Assembly (NCBI RefSeq): GCF_016862575.1
Contig: NZ_BONF01000009.1
Coordinates: 124,001-188,000, forward strand
Source of the DNA: Catellatospora bangladeshensis
GTDB lineage: Bacteria > Actinomycetota > Actinomycetes > Mycobacteriales > Micromonosporaceae
DNA length: 64,000 nucleotides
Reading direction: 5' to 3'
A program made the translations under genes and the position numbers. The notes below the pieces were generated by a model that saw nothing but the letters and a program-made list of their open reading frames with translations, did not search any database and was not told the DNA's origin. Below, piece after piece: positions 57,695 through 64,000 of this stretch. Each line of letters opens with the position of its first letter. The stretch's first letter is position 1.

Positions 57695-58066
57695 GTGGGC
57701 ACGTGGGGCAGCGGGAACTTCGAGAGCGACACGGCGCTGGATCACCTGTCGATCGTCGTCGACCGGCTCGTCGCCGAGGTCGCCGAGGCGATGGCCGACG
57801 ATCCGGTCACCATCGAGCCTGACGAGTACTGGGGTGTCGCCGTGCCGTGCAACCTGGAGCTGCTGCACGTCCTCGTCCAGGCCGGCTACGCCTCCGGCAG
57901 CCTGCCGGAGGCCGGGGTCGTCGAAGCGTGGAAGGAGACCTTCATGGCCGTCTGGGAGCGGACCATCGACGATCTGGAGCCGTCGCCGGCTTTCAAACAG
58001 GAGCGGCGGGCGGTGCTGAACCGTACGTTCGACCGGCTGGCCGACGCCGCCGCCCGGCGGCCGTAG
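57695..58066 (+). CDS. DUF4259 protein
   Basis: A 123-aa DUF4259 protein starting with the family hallmark MGTWGSGNFESDTA and ending in helices (EAWKETFMAVWERTIDDLEPS). GTG 57695 follows GAGGAG five bases ahead; an upstream GTG at 57689 is less well placed. The function is unknown; it resembles immunity-type small proteins. Confidence 0.88.
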   Translation: MGTWGSGNFESDTALDHLSIVVDRLVAEVAEAMADDPVTIEPDEYWGVAVPCNLELLHVLVQAGYASGSLPEAGVVEAWKETFMAVWERTIDDLEPSPAFKQERRAVLNRTFDRLADAAARRP

Positions 58067-58075
58067 GCTCGGGGC

Positions 58076-58630
58076 GTGCAGGGGTTCGCGCGCCGGGAGT
58101 TCCAGCTGATGCTGCTGCGGCGGATGTTCGACTTCCAGCCCGACCTGGTCGAGGCGGCGTGCGTCGAGCTGGGTGTGTCGCATCGGGAGTACATGGCGGC
58201 GCACAACCGGTGGCAGACGATGCTGCGCTCGCGGACGGCACCGAAGGGCCTGGCGCTGTACGGGGCGGTGCTGGGTCCGGCCGATGAGCGGTATGAGGTG
58301 CCGTTCGGGGATGCGCGGATGACGGCGCACCGGTGGCGCCTGCCTGGCCTGTGGCCGGATCTGCGGTTCGAGGCGCTGGTGGGCGCCGGGGATGTCGTGT
58401 TGCACGGGTGGCTGGTGCGGGCGGCGGGTTCGCCGGTGCCGGAGCTGGGGCCGGTGGGGTCGCTGGCGCCGTGGTCGTGTGTGGTCGACGACGTGCTGGC
58501 GAGGTTCCCGGGTGCGGTGCAGCGCGATCCGGAGGTGCCGGCGCGGTGGGGTGTGGACGTGCCCGAGCCGGCCGGTGGGGTGTGGCGGCTGATGTTCGTG
58601 TACGGCCTGCTGCAGCAGGTGTCGCGCTAG
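58076..58630 (+). CDS. Hypothetical protein
   Basis: A 184-aa protein with a helical N-terminus (FARREFQLMLLRRMFDFQPDLVEAACVELGVSHREYMAAHNRWQTMLRSR) and a beta-rich remainder (YEVPFGDARMTAHRWRLPGLWPDLRFEALVGAGDVVLHGWLVRA). No family recognised. It is 9 bases after DUF4259, probably co-transcribed with it, and overlaps the MOSC gene at its 3' end. Confidence 0.55.
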   Translation: MQGFARREFQLMLLRRMFDFQPDLVEAACVELGVSHREYMAAHNRWQTMLRSRTAPKGLALYGAVLGPADERYEVPFGDARMTAHRWRLPGLWPDLRFEALVGAGDVVLHGWLVRAAGSPVPELGPVGSLAPWSCVVDDVLARFPGAVQRDPEVPARWGVDVPEPAGGVWRLMFVYGLLQQVSR

Positions 58631-59460
58631 GCCGGTCGGACGGTGTCGCCGGGCCGGATGCGGCCGGGCTGGACGACCTGGGCGTATACGCCGGCGCAGG
58701 GCTGGGGGCCGAGGCCGGGCAGCGGCACGATGCGGTGGTGGTCGGCGAGCACGCGCAGTGCGCCGGTGTCGCGGGGCAGGTCGCCGTGGGCGAGGGTGGG
58801 TATCACGCAGCGGGGTGTGGCGGCGATGACCCGCAGGACGAGGTCGGCGCCGATGCGCAGGTCGCGGCCGGGCCATTCGTCTTCGGGGAAGCCACCGGTG
58901 CGGGCGTCGATGACGATGTTGGGCCGGTAGCGGCGGGCGGCCGCGGGCTGGTGCGGGTGCAGTGCGGTGATGGTGTCCAGGGTGCCGGTGGTGATCAGGT
59001 GCAGGGGCGCGAAGTCGAAGAACGTGCCCGGTGGGGCGCCGGTGCCCAGCTCGCTGACGGTGAGCGGGGTGTCGTCGGTGAGGCCGTGGCGCAGGACGGC
59101 GTCGGGGTCTGCGCGGTCGAGGCGGGCCTGCGCGGGCGGGGTGGCGGTGAGGGTGACGTCACGGCCGAGCAGCTCGGACAGGGCCTTGCTCACGGCGGGG
59201 TCGGTGCTGTGGGTGTCCAGGCCGGGGCCGGTGATGCGGACGCCGGTGTCGTCGGTGGTGGCGGTGAGGGTGAGCAGCCGCTGCCACCGGCGGGGGTGTT
59301 TGGCGCTGGCGATGCGGCCGGTGGCGGTGTCGTGCAGGGCGAGGGCGCGGTCGCCGGTGATGCCCCGTGCGGTCACGTCGGCTGCGGTGAGCTGCTCGCC
59401 GAGCATCGACTTGACCGGGTAGCGGTGCAGCGCGGCGACCGCGGCCCTCGCCTCGGTCAC
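58627..59460 (-). CDS. MOSC-domain protein
   Basis: A 277-aa protein with an N-terminal MOSC beta-barrel (about 8-125, HRYPVKSMLGEQL) and a C-terminal MOSC catalytic domain with the conserved cysteine in ATPRCVIPT, as in YcbX/YiiM-type molybdenum-cofactor-binding enzymes that reduce N-hydroxylated compounds. It starts four bases inside the folD stop and is co-transcribed with folD. Confidence 0.87.
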   Translation of the reverse strand: MTEARAAVAALHRYPVKSMLGEQLTAADVTARGITGDRALALHDTATGRIASAKHPRRWQRLLTLTATTDDTGVRITGPGLDTHSTDPAVSKALSELLGRDVTLTATPPAQARLDRADPDAVLRHGLTDDTPLTVSELGTGAPPGTFFDFAPLHLITTGTLDTITALHPHQPAAARRYRPNIVIDARTGGFPEDEWPGRDLRIGADLVLRVIAATPRCVIPTLAHGDLPRDTGALRVLADHHRIVPLPGLGPQPCAGVYAQVVQPGRIRPGDTVRPA

Positions 59461-60329
59461 GGGTTGGCCCGCTCGGCGGCGGTGACGGCGTTGCGGAACA
59501 GCATCGCGACGGTGGTGGGACCGACGCCGCCGACGCGGGGGGTGATGGCCCCGGCGACGTCGGCGCAGGACTCGTCGACGTCGGGCAGGATGCGGCGGCC
59601 TTCGTAGCGGACGCCGCCGCCGACGACGGTCGCGCCGGGCTTGACGTGTTCGGGCTGGATGATGCCGGGTACGCCGGCGGCGGCGATGAGGATGTCGGCG
59701 CGCCGGGTGTAGCGGGGCCAGTCCTTGACGCCGGTGTGCACGACGGTGACGGCGGCGTCGGCGGTGGGGCGTTTCTGGGCGAGCAGCATCGCCAGGGGGC
59801 GGCCGAGGGTGGCGCCGCGGCCGAGGATGACGACTTCGCGCCCGGCGACGGGGATGTCGTAGTGGGCGAGCAGCGCTTCGATCCCGGCGGGGGTGCAGGG
59901 CAGCGGGCCGGGCATGCCGAGGGCGAGGCGGCCCATGTTGACGGGGTGCATGCCGTCGACGTCCTTGTCGGGGTCCATGACGGCGAGGGCGGCGTTGTAG
60001 TCGAGGTGCCCGGGGATCGGGTACTGCACGAGCATGCCGTGTACGGCCGGGTCGTCGCTCCAGGCTTTGATGACGGCTTCGACGTCGGCCTGGCCGGCGC
60101 CGGCGGGCAGGTGCTCGTGGGGTGAGACGAAGCCGAGGTCGGCGGCCTGCTGCTGCTTGATGCGGATGTAGCCGGCGCTGGCGTCGTCGTCACCGACGAG
60201 GAGGGTGGCCAGGGCGGGGGTGATGCCGCGGGCGCGCAGGGCGGTGGCGCGGGTGGCGACGTCGGCCAGGACGGCTTCGGCGACGGGCTTGCCGGGCAGC
60301 AGCCGGGCGGTGGTGGTGGGCGCGGACAT
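59457..60329 (-). CDS. folD: Methylenetetrahydrofolate dehydrogenase / cyclohydrolase
   Basis: The bifunctional one-carbon enzyme (290 aa). The catalytic lysine is in AGYIRIKQQQAADLGF (about 55), the substrate signature is GMLVQYPIPGH, and the NADP-binding VILGRGATLGRPLAMLL and GPTTVAMLFRNAV are present. It is of standard length, beginning MSAPTTTARLLPGKPVAEAV. The GAGGAGCCG site precedes the ATG. Confidence 0.95.
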   Translation of the reverse strand: MSAPTTTARLLPGKPVAEAVLADVATRATALRARGITPALATLLVGDDDASAGYIRIKQQQAADLGFVSPHEHLPAGAGQADVEAVIKAWSDDPAVHGMLVQYPIPGHLDYNAALAVMDPDKDVDGMHPVNMGRLALGMPGPLPCTPAGIEALLAHYDIPVAGREVVILGRGATLGRPLAMLLAQKRPTADAAVTVVHTGVKDWPRYTRRADILIAAAGVPGIIQPEHVKPGATVVGGGVRYEGRRILPDVDESCADVAGAITPRVGGVGPTTVAMLFRNAVTAAERANP

Positions 60330-60536
60330 GCGGCTCCTCATCGCGGTCGCCCAGGCGGTCGGCTTCCGCGGCCTGCTCCCCGATGGTCGTTCCCATCCTC
60401 GTGCCGCCAGTCGCAATGTTCGTGTCCAGCATGCCTCATCGGGGCGGCGGGTGGTCGCCTTGGGGTGGTTCGTGCCGTGGGGTGTGGTGACGGATTTCTG
60501 TTTGCGCCGGGGCGTACGGGTCGCCATCATCGCGGG

Positions 60537-61121
60537 ATGATCGGGGAACAAGCCGTGGACTTTTCCGTCAAACCGACGCTGACCGGTGAAAAGGTGGTGT
60601 TGCGCCCGTTCGCTGACGGCGACCTGGACGCGATCCGGGTTGCTTTGCGTGACCCGGAGGTGATCCGGCTGACCGGCAGCACGCCCGGCGACGAGGCGGA
60701 TCAGGAGAAGGTCCTGCGGCGCTGGTACGGCACCCGCAACGCGCAGCCCGACCGGCTGGACCTGGCGGTGGTGGACCGGGCCGCGGACGTGTGCGTGGGC
60801 GAGGTCGTGTTCAACGAGTGGAGCGCCGCGAACGGCAGCTGCAACTTCCGGGTGCTGCTCGGCCCGGCGGGCCGGGACCGGGGGCTGGGCACCGAGGCGA
60901 TCCGGATGTTCGTCGGGTACGGGTTCGAGCAGCTCGGCCTGCACCGTATCGAGCTGGAGGTGTTCGCGTTCAACCCGCGGGCGCGCCGGGTGTACGAGAA
61001 GGTCGGTTTCGTCGCCGAGGGTGTGCTGCGGGACGTGAAACGCGACGGCGACGGGTGGGTGGACGCGACGGTGATGTCGATCCTGTCGCACGAGTGGGAT
61101 CGGCACCGCGGCCGTCCGTGA
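60537..61121 (+). CDS. GNAT acetyltransferase (RimJ/RimL type)
   Basis: A 194-aa ribosomal-protein-alanine-acetyltransferase-like enzyme (KVVLRPFADGDLDAIRVAL; FRVLLGPAGRDRGLGTEAIRMFVGYGFEQLGLHRIELEVFAFNPRARRVYEKVGFVAEGVLRD). The acetyl-CoA loop R-D-R-G-L-G is clear. The substrate is unknown. Its TGA lies within a terminator hairpin. Confidence 0.9.
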   Translation: MIGEQAVDFSVKPTLTGEKVVLRPFADGDLDAIRVALRDPEVIRLTGSTPGDEADQEKVLRRWYGTRNAQPDRLDLAVVDRAADVCVGEVVFNEWSAANGSCNFRVLLGPAGRDRGLGTEAIRMFVGYGFEQLGLHRIELEVFAFNPRARRVYEKVGFVAEGVLRDVKRDGDGWVDATVMSILSHEWDRHRGRP

Positions 61122-61149
61122 GCCCGCCGGGGCACGGGCTCACGGACGG
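61112..61149. terminator. Hairpin overlapping the end of the GNAT gene
   Basis: Perfect 14-bp stem CCGTCCGTGAGCCC (61112-61125) / GGGCTCACGGACGG (61136-61149) with a 10-base loop. The GNAT stop codon sits in the left arm; the element also ends the leftward sigma-factor operon. Confidence 0.75.
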
Positions 61150-61158
61150 TGCTCCTGC

Positions 61159-62385
61159 TCAGTCGCAGCGCCACCAGACCGCGCCGGGCACAGTGCCCCC
61201 GCCCGCGGCGGGGAACCGCTGGGTGCCGCCGATGACGGCGCCGTCGCGGCTGATCGTGGCGAAGTCGGCGTCGGGCGCGTCGGGCGGCTGCACGGCCCCG
61301 TCGGCTATCGGCAGGTTGCGGCCCCTGACGTAAACGGCGGCTACGTAGAGGTCGCTGCCCGGCGCGTGCTCGGAGTTCCTTGCCAACCCCACCGGCAGCA
61401 GGCTGCCGGTGCCCGCGCCGAGGGTGTCGCCGAACACGTCCGGCATGATGCCGTTGAGCCACCACCATTTCTGGCCGGTGACCCGGTTCCACCGCACCAG
61501 CGTCACGGTGTCGAAGCCGCGGTCGTCGCGTACGGCGCCGGTCACCCACTCCCCGTAGACGGCGCCCATCCGGACGTCCTGGACCGATCCGACGATGTCG
61601 TCGGGGAGTTTCAGCTGCTCGCCGGTGCCGTCGGGGTGCCACAGGTAGGGGTGCGTGCCGTTTTCGTCCCTGATCGTGCCGACGACGGCACCGTCCTCGG
61701 CGATGTCGGTGACGGTACCGCCGGTGGCGGTGTCGGGTAGCGCGAGCACGGCCGGTTCGGCGGCGGTGTCTCGCCATACGATCGGCTGCTTGTCGGCCTG
61801 CCCGGACACGCCTGCCACGCCGGCGACCGCGCCGGTGGCGCTGACCGCGAGCGCCTCGACGCCGCTGCCCGGCAGCCGCACGGGAATGCCGTCGCGCACG
61901 ATCCAGGAGACGGTCTCGGCGTTGACGACGCTGACGGCCACGGCGACGCCTGCCTGGTTGACATCGGTGATGCGGGCCTGCTCGCCGTCGACGCCGACCG
62001 GCCGGGGCAGTTCACCGTCGCGCATGGCGTCCCAGATCAGGGCGGTGGTGGTACCGTCGGTGCGCTGCACGCGGCCGGCGAGGTAGCGGCCGGTGGGGTC
62101 GCCCGCGGTGACGGTGCTGCCGGCGTCGTAGCCACCCGGCACCGGCAGCCGGTCGGCCCGGCAGCCGTCCCAGACGCTGGGGAACGGGCTCAGCGGGTCT
62201 TCGAACCAGCCGGGCAGCTGAAGTCCCGCGGTCACGGCGACGGCGGTGGCGAGCACTCCCGCGCCCGAGCGGGCGAGGCGGCGGTTGCGGACGTGGCGGT
62301 GCCTGCGCTCGTGTACGGCGGTGACGACGTCGTAGCGGGGGGCCTCGTCGGCCAGCCCGTCGAGCAGTTCCCTCAGATCGGTCAT
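61159..62385 (-). CDS. Membrane-anchored protein partner of the SigE-family sigma factor
   Basis: A 408-aa protein: an N-terminal cytoplasmic region (TDLRELLDGLADEAPRYDVVTAVHERRHRH) with a single membrane helix (GAGVLATAVAVTAGL, about 42-56), then an extracytoplasmic beta-propeller-like domain of repeated blades (about 65-408). It overlaps the sigma gene by 4 bases and is the expected location of an anti-sigma-like regulator, though the N-terminus lacks a classical ZAS motif. It probably senses the envelope. Confidence 0.8.
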   Translation of the reverse strand: MTDLRELLDGLADEAPRYDVVTAVHERRHRHVRNRRLARSGAGVLATAVAVTAGLQLPGWFEDPLSPFPSVWDGCRADRLPVPGGYDAGSTVTAGDPTGRYLAGRVQRTDGTTTALIWDAMRDGELPRPVGVDGEQARITDVNQAGVAVAVSVVNAETVSWIVRDGIPVRLPGSGVEALAVSATGAVAGVAGVSGQADKQPIVWRDTAAEPAVLALPDTATGGTVTDIAEDGAVVGTIRDENGTHPYLWHPDGTGEQLKLPDDIVGSVQDVRMGAVYGEWVTGAVRDDRGFDTVTLVRWNRVTGQKWWWLNGIMPDVFGDTLGAGTGSLLPVGLARNSEHAPGSDLYVAAVYVRGRNLPIADGAVQPPDAPDADFATISRDGAVIGGTQRFPAAGGGTVPGAVWWRCD

Positions 62386-62903
62386 GCCCGCACCTCCCGG
62401 GTCTCCTTGACGAGCACGTGCAGTTCGGGGGCGACCTCGCGCAGCCGGGCCAGGGCGCGGCTGGTCTGGCTCTTGACGGTGCCGACGGACACGCCGAGGG
62501 CCTCGGCGGCCTCGGGTTCGGACAGGTCCTCGAAGAAGCGCAGCACGATGACGGCACGCTGCTTGCGGGTGAGTTTCTCCAGGGCCTGGCGCAGCAGGAT
62601 CCGGCGGACGGCGTCGGCAGCCAGGTCGGTGCCCGCCACGCGTTCGGGCACCCGGTCGGTGACGTGTTCGCTGCGCAGGTGGTGGCTGCGCCGCCAGCGC
62701 GACACGTGCTCGTGGTAGAGGATCCGGCGCAGGTACGCGTCAGGGGCGTCGATGCTGATCCTGCGCCAGGCCAGGGCCAGTTTGAACAGGGCGTTCTGCA
62801 GCAGGTCCTCGGCGGCGTGGTGGTCGCCGGTGAGCAGGTACGCCACCCGTGACCACTGACCCAGCCGAGCCTGCACGTACTCGTCGAACCCGGCGTCTGC
62901 CAA
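62382..62903 (-). CDS. SigE-family RNA polymerase sigma factor (ECF)
   Basis: A 173-aa ECF sigma factor of the actinobacterial SigE family: region 2 (DHHAAEDLLQNALFKLALAWRRI ... DAYLRRILYHEHVSRWRR) and region 4 (LEKLTRKQRAVIVLRFFEDLSEPEAAEALGVSVGTVKSQTSRALARLRE). The TTG start at 62903 has a GGGAGGAG site five bases ahead. Its gene precedes the membrane-anchored partner in one operon. Confidence 0.92.
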   Translation of the reverse strand: MADAGFDEYVQARLGQWSRVAYLLTGDHHAAEDLLQNALFKLALAWRRISIDAPDAYLRRILYHEHVSRWRRSHHLRSEHVTDRVPERVAGTDLAADAVRRILLRQALEKLTRKQRAVIVLRFFEDLSEPEAAEALGVSVGTVKSQTSRALARLREVAPELHVLVKETREVRA

Positions 62904-63001
62904 GGCCGCTCCTCCCGTGCGCCGACGTGCGTTCGACCCTCGTAGACGTCAGCCGCGGCGGCAATGGTTGGCGTGCCGCCGCACGGGTTCGGGCCGGATG
63001 T

Positions 63002-63532
63002 TCAGAAGCGCAGGACGGCGCGGGCGTCGGCGAGCACGGGCGGGGACGCCAGCTGCGCCCAGGAGGCGAACAGGTCGCGGAAGTAGTCGCCATACCGGGC
63101 GGCGACGTCGGGGGCCTGCTCGCACAGGTCGAGCTCGTTGACGATGCTGACGTCGGCCAGGGGGCGCAGCTGGTCGGGGGTGAGGGTCTCGGCGGTGCCG
63201 GTGAACCGGTCGTGGACCTGCCGGGTGCTGGCGAGCTGCCGCCAGGTGGCCTTGCGCAGGGTGGCGCCGTAGCGGTAGACGATCAGCTCGGCGTGCTCGC
63301 CCGCGGCGGCGCGCAGCAGGTCGCGCTCGTCGAGGGTGAGCAGCGCGGTGGCGAAGCCGTCGGTGCCGTATGCGGCGTGGGCGAGCCCGGCCAGGGCGGT
63401 GGCTTCGGGCAGGCCGTGCGCGGCGAGCCGGTCGTGGACGCGTACCAGGTGGGCGTGGAGGGTGCCGCCGGGGTGGGCGATGGTCGCGGCGCCGCGCTCG
63501 CGCAGCAGCGCTTGGACATCCTGCGCGCTCAT
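63002..63532 (-). CDS. DUF6817-like protein
   Basis: A 176-aa helical protein (HPGGTLHAHLVRVHDRLAAHGLPEATALAGLAHAAYGTDGF; ADVSIVNELDLCEQAPD). The spaced histidines and aspartates recall a degenerate HD-phosphohydrolase or a DUF6817 domain. The function is unknown. It stands alone on the minus strand. Confidence 0.65.
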   Translation of the reverse strand: MSAQDVQALLRERGAATIAHPGGTLHAHLVRVHDRLAAHGLPEATALAGLAHAAYGTDGFATALLTLDERDLLRAAAGEHAELIVYRYGATLRKATWRQLASTRQVHDRFTGTAETLTPDQLRPLADVSIVNELDLCEQAPDVAARYGDYFRDLFASWAQLASPPVLADARAVLRF

Positions 63533-63626
63533 GGCCTGACCCTAGGCGCGGGCGGCGGTGGTCCTCAACGGTGTGTGGCGGGGTTCATCGCCGGTGCGGC
63601 GCAGCGGGCCGCACCGGCGTGGGTGG

Positions 63627-64000
63627 TCAGGGGCGGGCGGCGCGCCAGGTCCAGGCGGTGCGGCGGGGACGGCCGGGCAGTTCGCCGCGGCCGGTGCACC
63701 ACAGCAGGACCGCGGCCGAGTCGCCGGTGGGGGCGTCGGGGAACAGCCGGTGCAGCACGAGTGCGGCGAGGCCGGCGGGGATGGTCCAGTCGGCGCCGAG
63801 GCCCTGGGTGATGTCGTGGGTGTGCAGGAGGGTCTCGGCCATGCCCATGGCGGCGAAGCCGCTGGGGTCGCACGGGCCCCAGTGCCAGGCGCGCAGCCCG
63901 GGGTCGGCCGCGGCGAGCGCGACCGACAGCAGCCCGCCGGATGCGGTCATGATCTGCAAGATCTGGGCAACGGTGGCGTCGGGCCGGACCGTCAGGTCGC
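63627..64000 (-). CDS. DinB/MDMPI-type protein (cut by window edge)
   Basis: The C-terminal 123 residues of a protein open at the right window edge. The visible part (WHWGPCDPSGFAAMGMAETLLHTHDITQGLG and LVLHRLFPDAPTGDSAAVLLWCTGRGELPGR) matches the TIGR03086/MDMPI group of mycothiol-linked four-helix proteins, with the ETLLHTHD histidines as candidate metal ligands. The start lies outside the window. Confidence 0.7.
   Translation of the reverse strand, partial: DLTVRPDATVAQILQIMTASGGLLSVALAAADPGLRAWHWGPCDPSGFAAMGMAETLLHTHDITQGLGADWTIPAGLAALVLHRLFPDAPTGDSAAVLLWCTGRGELPGRPRRTAWTWRAARP

Overview
The window is a very GC-rich actinobacterial chromosome segment. RbpA, a Lnt/Ppm1 lipoprotein and mannosyl-transfer pair, a SigE-family sigma factor, DUF1918 and mycothiol-type (MDMPI/DinB) domain proteins all fit a filamentous actinomycete. 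A Micromonosporaceae-like host is my best guess (inference, no database search). Genes are dense, many overlap by 4 bases (ATGA), and GTG/TTG starts are common. There is no rRNA, CRISPR array, transposase or phage structural gene.

Layout. 0-7.2 kb: a lysine-fermentation cluster (kamA start, leftward; then kdd, an amidohydrolase, kamD, kamE, kal and a MutL-type protein, rightward). 7.2-11 kb: a possible small RNA, lnt, ppm1, fxsA and rbpA, the last behind a sigma-R-like promoter. 11-17.8 kb: a peptide transporter, HTH/DUF4180, ASCH-MDMPI, PadR/membrane and TipAL genes. 17.8-27.4 kb: small accessory genes (GNATs, DinBs, a pentapeptide protein, an AbiEii-like pair, ArsR/membrane, LysR, VOC, WYL), punctuated by long intergenic hairpins, two of which are inverted copies of one repeat. 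27.4-31 kb: sdhCAB. 31-38.7 kb: UbiA-type prenyltransferase, phosphotransferase, YbaK, HIT, DUF1152-Nudix, DUF1801 and YaaA. 38.8-40.7 kb: a tiny ORF, tRNA-Trp and tRNA-Asp, and two related acidic proteins. 40.9-44.3 kb: haloperoxidase-like hydrolase, a leaderless HTH/Clp-N operon, an aldo/keto reductase behind a MerR-type promoter, and a GNAT. 44.3-45.99 kb: a divergent HhH-GPD / phosphotransferase pair.

46.0-51.4 kb holds the most unusual locus, a leftward three-gene operon: a 14-blade WD40 protein, an LCAT/PGAP1-like serine lipase, and a caspase-NACHT (STAND) protein. The WD40 and caspase-NACHT proteins look like the two halves of a normally fused caspase-NACHT-WD40 polypeptide, split at the linker, reordered, and separated by the lipase. 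I infer a conflict or cell-suicide system in which the propellers sense, the NTPase switches, and a protease and a lipase act as effectors. It is followed by an AT-richer gene-poor gap (51.4-51.95 kb).

51.95-64 kb: a P-loop kinase, methyltransferase, secreted protein, MerR/transglutaminase pair, metallopeptidase, DUF4259, folD-MOSC, GNAT, a SigE-family sigma factor with its membrane-anchored partner, and a truncated DinB-type gene at the right edge.
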